A DNA stretch of 64,000 nucleotides from Mayamaea pseudoterrestris (lineage: Eukaryota > Bacillariophyta > Bacillariophyceae > Sellaphorales > Sellaphoraceae), in NCBI GenBank assembly GCA_027923505.1, contig BROI01000001.1:2412001-2476000 (forward strand), read 5' to 3'. Under the pieces are notes generated by a model. The model was not told the origin of the DNA. It worked only from the letters and a program-made list of their open reading frames with translations, and ran no database searches. Below, piece after piece: positions 31,265-43,819 of this stretch. The first letter of the stretch is position 1. The number at the start of each line of letters is the position of its first letter. The position numbers and the translations under genes are program-made.

Positions 31265-32305
31265 AAGTAATGATTTTTGCACCATGCTTGTGTGATTTAG
31301 GTATACATGGCATGTTATATGGGAGTTGAATGTCCAGGATTTGCGGGCTGAGACTGGCGACACAAGTGACATTGCAGTCCACTGAGACACCAGCCAGTCA
31401 ACTTATCTTGAAGCGCACCTGATGAAATAAGGATGTTAGCACCATTGGCTTGATTTGGGCAAACTTGGAGACTACACAGGCTAGTGATGAATGCATTGCA
31501 CTTTTGACATCATGAATCAATGCCTGTCAACTGCCAGCTATCAATTGACACCTCTCTGGCTGTTGGAGTGGGTTGTGGCAGCTAGCTACTGTGGACAAGC
31601 CTGGGGAAACGATATGATGGCAGTCCCTGTCATGGAACTTATAGACTACATGGGCTAGTGATGAATGCATTGCACTTTTGACATCATGAAACAATGCCTG
31701 TCAACTGCCAGCTATCAATTGACACCTCTCTGGCTGTTGGAGTGGGTTATGGCAGCCAGATACTGTGGACAAGCCAGGGGACATGAATTGCTGGCAGCCC
31801 CTGTCATGGAACTTGGAGTCTACATGGGCTAGTGATAAATGCATTGCACTTTTGACATCATGAAACAATGCTTATTTGCCCGCAAACAAGTGACACCTCC
31901 TGAATAATGATGTTGGCACCATGCTGGTGTAATTTGGGCACCTACAGGGCTTGCTGTAGGGGCGTTTGAATGTCATGGCATCTGCTGGCTGAGACTGGTG
32001 ACAAGTTGTCACCAAATACATTGCCATCCCCTGAGACACCAGCCAAGCCTGCCATATTGTAGCGCAGCGAGAATAATGATGTTGGCACCATTCTGGTGTA
32101 ATTTGGGCACCTACTGGGCTTGCTGTAGGGGCGTTTGAATGTAACGGCATCTGCTGGTTGAGACTGGCGACAAGTTGTCACCAAATACATTGCAGTCTTC
32201 TGAGACCCCAGTCAAGCTTTCCATCTTGTAGCGTAGCCTGAATAATTATGTTGGCACCATTCTGGTGTAATTTGGGCACCTACAGGGCTTGCTGAAGGGG
32301 CGTTT
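31265..32305. repeat. Satellite array with 169-bp and 174-bp units
   Basis: Two interleaved families. A 174-bp unit recurs at 31481, 31655 and 31829 (landmark CTAGTGATGAATGCATTGCA). A 169-bp unit recurs at 31902, 32071 and 32240 (landmark GAATAATGATGTTGGCACCA). An older, diverged copy of the 169-bp type lies at about 31310-31440 and runs into the first 174-bp unit. No coding signal. The last unit breaks off near 32305, where the retroelement-like sequence begins. Confidence 0.85.
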
Positions 32306-32957
32306 GATGTCACAATGACGATCTAGTCCAGTCGCTTGACGCGAACCTAGACGTCGCCGGGGGCGCACGAGCATAGTACTCGAACCTCCGTTGCGGTACC
32401 AGAAAAGACATCTACTCACAACTACGTCATTGAAATATTGCATGTGTGCCAGCCGCAGGCACGATTAAACAAGATTAGTATTCACTATCGTGAATGGTCT
32501 TGAAAGAGCCATCTGATCAATCGCTCTTTCTCGACCGATCGTAAATCAACTCACTTTCTAGAGAACTGCTTAATCAACTAGCGTTTTGTAGGATAAGACC
32601 CCTGTAGGATAAACCAAGGTAAAGGACTGATCATCCCGCTCACTTGGAAACCGACTACAGAGGGTGAGGAATCGTTGCAGCCGTACGAACTGGAACTGCA
32701 TCGTGTCAGATCACACAGTCTTGGTCTTTACAATCAACTCTCTCGGGCGCTGGTGACGACCACTCCCGTCGTTTCGTTGCACACTACATTGGCAGCGGAC
32801 ATCCCTCGTTCATTTCCTGTCCGAGGCTTCAATCTACAATAGTCCGGCAGACGGAGGGATTGAAGACCGAGTCGAATTGCAAGCATCGCTCGGATAGAAT
32901 CGACTTCCTCGATTATTCTCACGGTATATATTCATCCCGTACCAATCAATCAACAAC
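32306..32957 (+). mobile_element. Presumed 5' LTR/leader of a gag-type retroelement
   Basis: Unique sequence between the satellite array and the gag start codon. Position and the lack of any other gene suggest LTR plus leader, but there is no second LTR in the window to define its ends, so the boundary is a guess. Confidence 0.35.
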
Positions 32958-35790
32958 ATGACAGTCGTCGAAGAAGAACCTCCCGTCGGACCCAATGTCA
33001 CGCAAGATGACGCGGAAGACAACTCGCTCGCCGTCGGATTGAAAAGCATTTACAAGCTGAAGACCGTCAACAACGACAAGTTCATGAAGCTTCCAGTCAT
33101 CGTCGCCATCAAGTCACTCCTCCCGGACGGACGCCTACTCACGGAGCCATTCCTAATGCTGACCATCAAGGACATCGAGTCGGTACTGAAGGAATCCAAA
33201 ACGCACATCACGGTTATTCGAACCATTACCCGCCTTCGTCAATGGGCATCGGAAGAGCGCGAACTCAAGGAATGGGCGACGCTCACATTCGCAGCACTCA
33301 TCAAAGCGACCGAATCGCCCGAAGAGTCTCTATTCCAAAGCGACATGAGTCGAATTCAACGAGTCAGCTCGACGGACGTTCCAGAGAAGTCCGAGGCCGA
33401 GAAGTACAAAGCTCGCGTCCGAGTCGACACCAAAGCATACACCGAGTTCAAAGACGAGTACAAATTCCGTCAATGGTGGCTCAAGACGTTCGCAACGGCC
33501 AAGAACCAAGGCATCGAGCGAGTCTTCGATCCGGATTTCAACCCGACAACGCTTTCGCCCGAAGATCTCGAGGTATTCAAAGCGCAAGAAGCCACAGCAT
33601 TCGACATCATCACTTCATACTGCAAAGTCGCCAACTGCATCCCGATCATTGGCCACGGCCACAGGGCGGGTCGGCCCACGAGTGTTTCACGGAAAGGAAC
33701 AAGATGTACTTGACGGGCAAGAACGCCGAGCGCGCAGCACAGCGAGCCGAGTCGAAAGTTCGCGACATGAAACTGACGAACGACCACGGCAGCACGTACA
33801 CTGCGTGGTTCACTCAATGGGAGAATGCCTTGCTCGATTACGAAGATTATACCGGCGAAACAGTCCCCGACGCGACGCGCAAGAAGTGGTTGTCCGAATC
33901 GGTTCGCTGGAACGACGCCTTTCGCCAAGAAATCAGTTCGGCGAGTCGTATCCTCAACGCGCAAGGTCAAGATCAAAGCTTCGAAGACTGGTACAAGCAG
34001 CTCATCGAGTTCGCTCGCGATACCGACGACGTCAAAGCGGCACGCAAACGCCAAATGAAGATCCACCAATCCATCCAACAAGCAAGTACTCCACCGACCG
34101 GAGGCACTCCACCGACTAGCGGCAACACTCCAAGCAGCGGCCAAGGCGGAAACGGTCGTGGAAATGGCAGCGGACGCGGAACCGGTCGCGGTTCTGGACC
34201 GCGGTGGACGCGGCGGCCGAGGTAACTTCGGGCGAGGTGGTGGACGCGGACAGTGCACAATCCTTCTGCAGCATCGAACCGTCGAGTCGAACCGGATGTA
34301 TGGTTCTCTCGGAGGAGCAACGCGAAGCTCACAAGGCAGAAACTCGCCGAATCCGAGAAGCGGAACGTGCGCGCCTGCAGCTGAACGCAAGCCAAGCCAG
34401 CACGAACAACACTAATACACCACCAACTCCACAAATTCAGCTTCCACCGGCGAATACGACGGCGATGTCAACCATGTCGGCGATTACTCAGCCTACAGTC
34501 GGAACTACACCAGCACGTGGAACCGCCATGCGCGCGTTTCAGTCTCAGCAACAAGGCTCGATCGCTCAAGGAAGCCAGCCATCTACTCCACCAGTGTATC
34601 AAGCACGAGTCGGCGACGTTACATACAACATGTATCGTGCCAACGCAACCAACGTCACGCGTCGTTCTACAAACCATGTCGCTACACATAACGTATCCTA
34701 CGCAGATGCGCTTATGGGTATGAATACTCCGGCAACCGAAGGGCCACACGCGTCACAGTTCCATGTTACTCGTGCAATTACGTCTCGAAGCCCGTCCATG
34801 ATGGATCGCGGTGCCAACGGTTCGATCGCTGGTAAGGACATGATTTGCTTGGATCGATCGACGACTCAGTTCGCCGACGTTACCGGAATCGACAATCACA
34901 TGATGCAAGGACTACCCATCGGAACATTCGCCGCCAAGATCTGGACGACGGAAGGGAACCGACGCGACCATTCATTCGGTCGTTCAGCTCGAGGACTTCG
35001 GAAACAAGGTATTCGACAAGGCAAGCGCACTTGGCGGACGGCAGCTCATGATTACACCCGAAGGAGCATTGATCCCATTCACGGTCCAGAACGGTTTGGT
35101 CCATTTGAAGATGCATCATTTCACCGACGCCGAGTTCGACACATTGCCGCACGTCGTCATGACGGCAGACACGCCTTGGGATCCGTCAAAGTACGATGGA
35201 GACCTTAATGACGATTCGATTCAAGCGGAAATTGAAGCCGCGACGGACGATCACGAAGCGCCAACACTACTAGTCAACAACACCCAAGTCAACGGAAACG
35301 CGCAAGACGAATATCCCGAAGACCTTTCAGTCGAAACACTCAACGTCGTCTCATGGAATGGACTCGAAACCCACGAGTGGGAGCACTTCAGCGACGAGTC
35401 GGACCCTATGCAGGTCGAAACCGAGGGTCCATCCGAGCGCATTGCCGACATTGTACCCGATGACGCTTCTTACAACACGAACCCACAACAGGATGACATT
35501 TCACTACCCTCACTACTCTCACGCGGAACCATATCGACATCCGGATCAAGCCATGCTCAGAACCCCAACGACGCAACGTTCGAATACGAAGACACTGCCG
35601 GGGAAATGTACGATCCGTACGAGCTGCAGGTCAATGCCGCAATTGTAGAAGCTGGAGGCAATCCATATTCTGGACTAGCCGGCCGACCGGCACGCACTGT
35701 GGTTCCTACGCGACCAGATTACCAAATGCTTCGTCCCAACTTCGGATTTCTACCCACCGATCGTATCAAGGAGACTCTCAAGAACACTAC
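32958..35790 (+). pseudogene. Broken gag/protease region of a diatom LTR retrotransposon
   Basis: Opens at ATG 32958 (MTVVEEEPPVGPN). The gag-like helical part runs to about 33670, where the frame shifts by one into AHECFTERNKMYLTGKNAE. It shifts again in the Gly/Arg-rich part near 34200 (RGGRGNFGRGGGRG) and near 34960. A retropepsin-like motif, MMDRGANGSIAG, lies at about 34800; Arg replaces the usual Ser/Thr of D-S/T-G. The following VTGIDNHMMQGLPIGTFAAK fits the protease fold of copia-type elements. No integrase, reverse transcriptase or RNase H follows. It is a decayed, truncated element, probably of the copia group (CoDi-like) found in diatoms. Family name is from general knowledge. Confidence 0.65.
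33376..35788 (+). repeat. 2413-bp tandem duplication, unit 1
   Basis: Repeated at 35789-38201 with a constant offset of 2413. The breakpoints share AC (33376-33377 and 38202-38203), 2-bp microhomology. I found one difference, C at 34168 against T at 36581. Confidence 0.95.
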
Positions 35791-38203
35791 GTTCCAGAGA
35801 AGTCCGAGGCCGAGAAGTACAAAGCTCGCGTCCGAGTCGACACCAAAGCATACACCGAGTTCAAAGACGAGTACAAATTCCGTCAATGGTGGCTCAAGAC
35901 GTTCGCAACGGCCAAGAACCAAGGCATCGAGCGAGTCTTCGATCCGGATTTCAACCCGACAACGCTTTCGCCCGAAGATCTCGAGGTATTCAAAGCGCAA
36001 GAAGCCACAGCATTCGACATCATCACTTCATACTGCAAAGTCGCCAACTGCATCCCGATCATTGGCCACGGCCACAGGGCGGGTCGGCCCACGAGTGTTT
36101 CACGGAAAGGAACAAGATGTACTTGACGGGCAAGAACGCCGAGCGCGCAGCACAGCGAGCCGAGTCGAAAGTTCGCGACATGAAACTGACGAACGACCAC
36201 GGCAGCACGTACACTGCGTGGTTCACTCAATGGGAGAATGCCTTGCTCGATTACGAAGATTATACCGGCGAAACAGTCCCCGACGCGACGCGCAAGAAGT
36301 GGTTGTCCGAATCGGTTCGCTGGAACGACGCCTTTCGCCAAGAAATCAGTTCGGCGAGTCGTATCCTCAACGCGCAAGGTCAAGATCAAAGCTTCGAAGA
36401 CTGGTACAAGCAGCTCATCGAGTTCGCTCGCGATACCGACGACGTCAAAGCGGCACGCAAACGCCAAATGAAGATCCACCAATCCATCCAACAAGCAAGT
36501 ACTCCACCGACCGGAGGCACTCCACCGACTAGCGGCAACACTCCAAGCAGCGGCCAAGGCGGAAACGGTCGTGGAAATGGTAGCGGACGCGGAACCGGTC
36601 GCGGTTCTGGACCGCGGTGGACGCGGCGGCCGAGGTAACTTCGGGCGAGGTGGTGGACGCGGACAGTGCACAATCCTTCTGCAGCATCGAACCGTCGAGT
36701 CGAACCGGATGTATGGTTCTCTCGGAGGAGCAACGCGAAGCTCACAAGGCAGAAACTCGCCGAATCCGAGAAGCGGAACGTGCGCGCCTGCAGCTGAACG
36801 CAAGCCAAGCCAGCACGAACAACACTAATACACCACCAACTCCACAAATTCAGCTTCCACCGGCGAATACGACGGCGATGTCAACCATGTCGGCGATTAC
36901 TCAGCCTACAGTCGGAACTACACCAGCACGTGGAACCGCCATGCGCGCGTTTCAGTCTCAGCAACAAGGCTCGATCGCTCAAGGAAGCCAGCCATCTACT
37001 CCACCAGTGTATCAAGCACGAGTCGGCGACGTTACATACAACATGTATCGTGCCAACGCAACCAACGTCACGCGTCGTTCTACAAACCATGTCGCTACAC
37101 ATAACGTATCCTACGCAGATGCGCTTATGGGTATGAATACTCCGGCAACCGAAGGGCCACACGCGTCACAGTTCCATGTTACTCGTGCAATTACGTCTCG
37201 AAGCCCGTCCATGATGGATCGCGGTGCCAACGGTTCGATCGCTGGTAAGGACATGATTTGCTTGGATCGATCGACGACTCAGTTCGCCGACGTTACCGGA
37301 ATCGACAATCACATGATGCAAGGACTACCCATCGGAACATTCGCCGCCAAGATCTGGACGACGGAAGGGAACCGACGCGACCATTCATTCGGTCGTTCAG
37401 CTCGAGGACTTCGGAAACAAGGTATTCGACAAGGCAAGCGCACTTGGCGGACGGCAGCTCATGATTACACCCGAAGGAGCATTGATCCCATTCACGGTCC
37501 AGAACGGTTTGGTCCATTTGAAGATGCATCATTTCACCGACGCCGAGTTCGACACATTGCCGCACGTCGTCATGACGGCAGACACGCCTTGGGATCCGTC
37601 AAAGTACGATGGAGACCTTAATGACGATTCGATTCAAGCGGAAATTGAAGCCGCGACGGACGATCACGAAGCGCCAACACTACTAGTCAACAACACCCAA
37701 GTCAACGGAAACGCGCAAGACGAATATCCCGAAGACCTTTCAGTCGAAACACTCAACGTCGTCTCATGGAATGGACTCGAAACCCACGAGTGGGAGCACT
37801 TCAGCGACGAGTCGGACCCTATGCAGGTCGAAACCGAGGGTCCATCCGAGCGCATTGCCGACATTGTACCCGATGACGCTTCTTACAACACGAACCCACA
37901 ACAGGATGACATTTCACTACCCTCACTACTCTCACGCGGAACCATATCGACATCCGGATCAAGCCATGCTCAGAACCCCAACGACGCAACGTTCGAATAC
38001 GAAGACACTGCCGGGGAAATGTACGATCCGTACGAGCTGCAGGTCAATGCCGCAATTGTAGAAGCTGGAGGCAATCCATATTCTGGACTAGCCGGCCGAC
38101 CGGCACGCACTGTGGTTCCTACGCGACCAGATTACCAAATGCTTCGTCCCAACTTCGGATTTCTACCCACCGATCGTATCAAGGAGACTCTCAAGAACAC
38201 TAC
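35789..38203 (+). repeat. 2413-bp tandem duplication, unit 2 of the retroelement
   Basis: Second copy of the gag/protease region. It shares every frameshift of unit 1, so decay came before duplication. The join at 35789 creates a chimeric frame (35048-36532) that runs out of the first copy into gag in another frame. The element ends abruptly at 38203. Confidence 0.95.
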
Positions 38204-38482
38204 CCCCTTGTTGAGAACTTTGAAAGTAGCATATTGGTGATGGCAACTGCCGCCGCGATTTCCCATTGCTTGACAACGACCAGCGAAGCATGCAAACTAA
38301 TCTAGAAAACAAGAAATCATTAATACGGATAATGAAGACGTAGTAGTCGTAAATTGTTTGCCATTAAAGCCAACTTAGCAAAGCATCGTGCCCCGCAACA
38401 TTTTTTATGTATTTGCTGACTCAAGTGTCATACTCTGCGCATGAGTTGTGTATATACAATTGGCCAAGTGAATCAATAATTT

Positions 38483-38866
38483 TTACGTTCCGTAGCCCAG
38501 TCCGAATCCAAGAGCCATCGACAAAGCGCATGCCATGAGAATAGTCGAGTAGCTGAGATCAACATCCATTGAATCGTCATCAGTTGCATCCTGCTGCCAT
38601 GGCGTAAAGTCTTGATACTCATGTACGACAGCGAATGGATTAGCGTGTCCGCCGGCATGGGATGCTGCTAGAAAGCTTGGCTGCTTGTGACTGCGCTCTC
38701 CCGGTGACTTGTGATTGTCGTTTGCAATCGGAACGGTCGATGAGGCTGCTGCTGCCCCGTTGGTTGCAAAAGCATTTGGTCGGTCTCGCTTCTGCACAGT
38801 CAAAAATGCGGTCGTAGTTTGTACAAGCAAGAGCGATATCGCTACTTGCGACAACGAGGCTTTCAT
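38483..38866 (-). CDS. Small plastid-targeted single-span membrane protein
   Basis: 127 residues, ATG 38866. Signal peptide MKASLSQVAISLLLVQTTTA followed directly by FLT, i.e. an A-F cleavage motif of the diatom ASAFAP type, then a Ser/Ala-rich transit-peptide-like stretch. The mature part is short and acidic (DDDSMDVDLSYS), then one C-terminal membrane helix (TILMACALSMALGFGLGYGT). The layout fits a nuclear-encoded small thylakoid subunit. The helix loosely recalls PetM (ALGFGL), but that gene is normally plastid-encoded in diatoms, so identity is open. Confidence 0.6.
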   Translation of the reverse strand: MKASLSQVAISLLLVQTTTAFLTVQKRDRPNAFATNGAAAASSTVPIANDNHKSPGERSHKQPSFLAASHAGGHANPFAVVHEYQDFTPWQQDATDDDSMDVDLSYSTILMACALSMALGFGLGYGT

Positions 38867-39081
38867 TTGTATACGGAGTTGTCTTATTGAGAAGCTGACG
38901 GATGGGGAAATGTTTGCTGCTTGCGATGGAGTTGCTGCGTATCTGTCGCCGTTGCAATATAATTGATGCTACTTTAGAATCAAGCCGATTGATATCACGA
39001 CTGTGTAACCCGTCTGCACGATGAAAGGTTCTATAATCGCTTGCTTTGCGGCGACGAATGTGGCCGAATCAGAATGTCATG

Positions 39082-39353
39082 TGCTGAGAATCGGTGATTA
39101 AACAGGTGATCCTCAGTACTATGGCCTACATCCCAGGGCATTGGTAAAGATGCGGGATCGACTGGCTGCGTTGCAATGAACAGGACAGTTAGCTATAGAG
39201 ACTCGGAGACACTCTTGGAGAGGTCAAGATTCCAAGAGTTACGGCGGTCGCTTAGGATAGAATAAGCTCACTCTTTTATAGCGGATCTTTTTTGCAAGCG
39301 AATAGGAGAGGTTTATATCGTAAATTACAAGTACATTTGGAGCAATCTCAGCA
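39082..39353 (+). repeat. 5' LTR (272 bp)
   Basis: Begins TGCTGAG and ends CTCAGCA, a perfect 7-bp terminal inverted repeat with the canonical TG...CA. It differs from the 3' LTR only by two extra T in a T run (39288 region) on inspection. Confidence 0.95.
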
Positions 39354-39388
39354 TACCTTAAGGTAGCCTCGGAGATACCCGAGTCAGC

Positions 39389-42300
39389 ATGGCTGAACCA
39401 GCCCAAGGAATCGTTCCTGCAAGGACTGACGAGGAGCGATGGAAAGATGAGCGCTGGAACAAGAAGCCTGCGGCGATCCCCAAGTTGGATAAAGACAAGA
39501 AGTTTTGGACTTGGAAGATGGAGATCGAGGCGTGGCAAGTTGCGCATGACTTGGACAAGGTAATGGATCCAAGCGGATGGGCGGACCTGCCGACGCGAGA
39601 AGAACAGCCAAATCAATCGTACGCCAACAGGCGAGCCGTCAAGATGAACAAGGTAGCCATGGCGCAGTTAATCATGGCGCATGGCGACGGAGACAAGGGA
39701 GCGGAGTTCCTCTTGATCATTACGGAATCAAGGACGGAAGCGTGGCCGACGGGCAAGGCAAGTGACGTCATGAAGAAGCTGATCGAACAATATCAGCCGA
39801 CCGATCAAGTTGCCCAATTAAAGTTGATGGATGACCTTAGCAGTCTCTCGATGCGAGACAGCCAAAATCCAACCAAGTTGTTCCTAAAGGTAGCAGAGCT
39901 GGAGAGTCAGTTTCTAGCGTCAGGAGCAAAGCTCGAGGAGCGTCAAGTCGTTCCTCATATCATCAAGGCCTTACCGGAGCGGTACAGCGGACGAGTGTCG
40001 GCCATGTTTGAAAAGCACAAGGAGCTAACCAAAGCAATGATACGCGAAGGCGTAGAGGCAGAATATCGCCTCCAAGTGGCGAAAGGCGCCATCAAGGAAG
40101 ACGACGATGAAGATGAAGATGAACAAGCTCTCTTTACTCAATCGTCGATCGGAAAACCCAAAGGGCTGCTGGCTTTGCGGCAGCACGGAACACAGGAAGA
40201 AGGACTGCCCAAAGTATAAGGGAACGGCGGCGGCGGCGGAGGCAACAGAAGCAGGTCGAAGAAAAGATTCCAAGGAACGTGCGACGAATGCGGAAAGCAA
40301 GGGCACAAGAAAGAAGACTGCTTTCATCTTGAGAAGAACGCCTCCAAGCGCCCCGCTTGGTTCAAGAAGATCTTGGAGAAGAAGAATGAGTCGGCAAATG
40401 TCACTTGTGACGACGAATTCTTCATCATGGCAACCAAGGGCGTCGCGGAGGTCGACGACGAGTTGTGGTTTGCCGACAACGGGTGCACGAGCGCCATAAC
40501 GAAGTCAAAAGAAGCAATGTATGAGACAAGGGCAGCAACAAGCGTCGATAAGATCAAAGTCGGGAACAGTGAATACGTACATCCCGAGCTTGTTGGAAAG
40601 TTGCGAGGCACAATCGTGGATAAGGACGGCAAGAAGGTTGGAAACTTGTCGTTGGATCGAGTCAGTTACTCGGAGTCAGCCGTCGGCAACCTCATTCCAG
40701 TCGGAAAGATGATAAAGGAAGGTTGGACGCTGAAGCAGTCAATAGATGGACTGGAGTTAAGCAAAGGAAAGCGCAAGTTAGTCTTCGATGTGACGGTACA
40801 AGTCGGCAGCGGAGTCTTCCACGCTATGCGAGTCAAAAGGACGCCGACGACGGCAGAACAAGCAACAGTCGCGGCAAACGCAAACAGAGTCGTTTCTTAC
40901 CAACAAGTGCATGAAGAGTTTGGCCACATGGGCAAAGCAGCGACTCGAGCGACAGCGAAGCACTTAGGATGGACGCTAACTGGAAAGATGAATCCATGCG
41001 TCTCTTGGGCGTAGCGAAGCGCCGAGAAGGATATCGCTCGAAAGGAGCCAGCCGAGAAGGCAAAGACACCAGGACGACGCATCTACTTGGACTTGACGAC
41101 GCCAAAGGATAAAGAAGGCAAGAATCTGCCAGGCAAGTTGAACGGTCGATGCATCGTGGACGAGGTGACAGGATTCAAAGTTGTCGACTTCTTCGCAACC
41201 AAGAACGCAATGGTGGAACCAACCTTGAACCTGCTTAGAGAATGGAAGCACAAAGGAAGGGAGGTTGAGTTTCTAAGGATGGATAACGCTGGGGGAACAA
41301 GAGTCTTGCGAGGCAAGCCAAGGCAGAGGGACTCGTCAAGCGCATTGAATGGACAGCGGCAAACACGCCGCAACAGAACCAAGCAGAAACCTGCTGGCGC
41401 ACACTCAAAGGGCGTTCAAGAGCTATAGCATACAGAGCAAACGTACCAGAGAAGCAGAGGCAGAAGTTCTTTGCAAGGCTAGTAAAGCATGCTAGCAAGT
41501 TGGATGGACTCACCATGGTCCAGTTGAATGGGGAAATGAAAACACGCTATGAGCACTTTGGCGAAAAAGATTCCACGCTTTGTTAAGTACATGAGGCGTT
41601 GGGGCGAGGCGTGCGTGCTGGTACAAAGGTGTCAAGAAACCGGGAATGGAATTTGACAAAGGCGCAGTCGGCATGTTGGTAGGCTTTCCGGATGACCATG
41701 AGGGAGACGTCTATCAAGTTTGGAATCCCAAGACGAATAGAGTTGCAGAGGTTAGAGATGTAACGTTCCTAAACAAGTGGTATTTCCAAGAAACGATCAA
41801 GGAGATAGCCGACTTAAAGGAGAAGGAAGGCATCGATTGGGATCTTGACACCCCAAGAGGTGCGACTCACGACGCGCAAGCCAGCGACAGTGAGGAAGAG
41901 GAGAGTGTCAACGGTGACGTTGACAGCGTACATCAGCAAACGAGCGCGCTGTCACAAAGATTGACCATGGGGAAGGAAGAACAATAACTCGATCCGGGCG
42001 CGTTGTAATACCAAGGCAACGATTGATCGAGCAAGTAACGCTGGCGTATCAGCTGGCGACCCAAGAATGCGCGTTGGCGATGCTGGACTGTGAGCTTACG
42101 CTCAACGCGGCAATCATCGAGGAGATGGAGGAAGGCGAGTGCTACGCGCCGGCGCGCGACGAGTTAGCGTGTTGGCGCAGGGATTGGCGATGGCATTGCG
42201 CATACATCAGAGCTACAAGTAATGAAGTTCAGCGAGGCAATGGCGAAGGGACCAGTCGCTGAATGGCAGAAGGCTGTTGACGACCAATGATCGAATGCTC

Positions 42301-43798
42301 AAGTACAAATGCTTCAAAGAAATCCCACGCTCGCAGCTTCCTGAAGGAACGAAGCTGATCGACACGACATGGGCAATGAAGCAAAAGGCAAACGGAACAA
42401 AGCGAGCAAGAATGGCGGTCAGGGGATTCCAGCAGATCGAAGGAGTCCATTACGATCCGAAGTTGGTGTCGGCGCCTGTCGTGAATCTATCGACGACGCG
42501 CATCATGTTGGTATTGATGTTGATGGCACGCTGGGACGCGCACATTGTCGACGTGCGAGGAGCATTCTTGCAAGGCAAGTTCGAAAACGACGAAAAGATT
42601 TACATTAAGATACCACAAGGATTCGAAAAGCATTATAAAGCAGACAGCGTGTTGCAGCTGTTGGCGCCAGTGTACGGATTGATACAAGCGGCGTACTGTT
42701 TCTATTTGGTGTTGGTCAGAGCGTTCGACAACCAAGGATACGGAAGGAGCAAGGCCGATCCATGCCTCTATTATCAATGGGGCGAAACAAGGATTACATC
42801 TTTGGTCGAGTCATACGGATGACTGCTTGTCGGCCGGAAAGGATATCATCACAGCGAAGAACAAATTCATGAGCGAACTCGACTGCGAGGACATTGGCGA
42901 GTTGAAAGAGCACATCGGCTGCAAGATCGATATCAACAAGGAAGAAGGATGGTTGAAGATAACTCAACCAGTCGCAATTCAAAGACTCAAAGACGAGTTC
43001 AATATACCCGACGAGCTCGATGAGGAGAGGCTTCCGGCGTCACCGGGAAGCAAGTTAAAGAGCGGCGAAACAATCGTTGGAGCGCAGGAGCATCACGAGT
43101 TTCGCAGCGGCGTTGGCATTGTTCAATGGATTAAAAGAGGCTCGAGACCAGAGATAAGCAACGCTGTTAGAGACGTTGCAAGGCGTCTACAAGGACCAAC
43201 GGAAGCGCATGTGAAAGCGAACCATCGAATCATGCGCTACTTAACGAGGACTCCGGAGCGTGGACTCGTCCTCAAGCCATCGAGGCAATGGGATGGCACA
43301 CCAAGCTTTAAGTTCAGATTGAAAGTGATTACGGACTCATCATACGCGTCGGATCCAGACACAAGAAAGAGTCCAGGAGGCTACAGCACGTTTCTAGAGG
43401 ACGCGCCAATCGTTCAATGCTCAAAGATGCAAGACTTTGTCACGCTGTCGCCCACGGAGGCGGAGTTAGTGGAGATGACGAACGGAGCGCGCAAGCTGTT
43501 AAGCCACAAGCGATTACTGGAGTCGATTGGATTACAAGTCGAGCTCCCAATGAAAGTTATAGGAGACAACAAGGGCGCGTTTGATCTAACGAACAATTGG
43601 TCGACGGCCGGCAAGACGCGTCATATTGACGTGCGATATTATTTCCTTCGAGAGTTGAAGGAGAAAAAGATTATAGACATTGAATGGATTGGAACCGACG
43701 ACAATTGCGCCGATATCTTTACAAAGAATCTGGGCGTGAAGGCGTTTAACAAGCACGCAAAGGTGTTCGTCGGCGACGATGAGTACTTTGAAGATTAA
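39389..43798 (+). pseudogene. copia gag-pol with frameshifts and a stop
   Basis: Gag starts at ATG 39389. Two CCHC zinc knuckles follow in different frames: CWLCGSTEHRKKDC (about 40160) and CDECGKQGHKKEDC (about 40280). The protease motif is FADNGCTSAIT (about 40470; DNG instead of DSG). GAG-pre-integrase VHEEFGHMGK is followed by an in-frame TAG (41012). The integrase core (YLDLTTP, LRMDNAGG) is shifted at a G run near 41291 and again near 41565. RT (42277-42822) has RARMAVRGFQQ and VDVRGAFLQGKF; the catalytic HTDD lies across a shift near 42820. RNase H (42827-43798) ends the polyprotein with SPTEAELVEM, KTRHIDVRYYFLRE and DDNCADIFTKNLG. Non-autonomous as read. Confidence 0.85.
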
Positions 43799-43819
43799 GT
43801 ACATCGGATCAGAGGAGAG

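Noticed and set aside
32340-32400. Minus-strand GGTTCGAGT as a tRNA T-arm
   Set aside because: T-stem does not pair and no other tRNA arms are found.
33242-38240. Separate genes in the 2.4-kb repeat
   Set aside because: All the open frames there are fragments of one broken gag/protease region, shared by both copies.
39354-39388. Defined tRNA primer-binding site after the 5' LTR
   Set aside because: TACCTTAAGGTA there is a palindrome, but I could not match it to a tRNA 3' end or internal site by eye.
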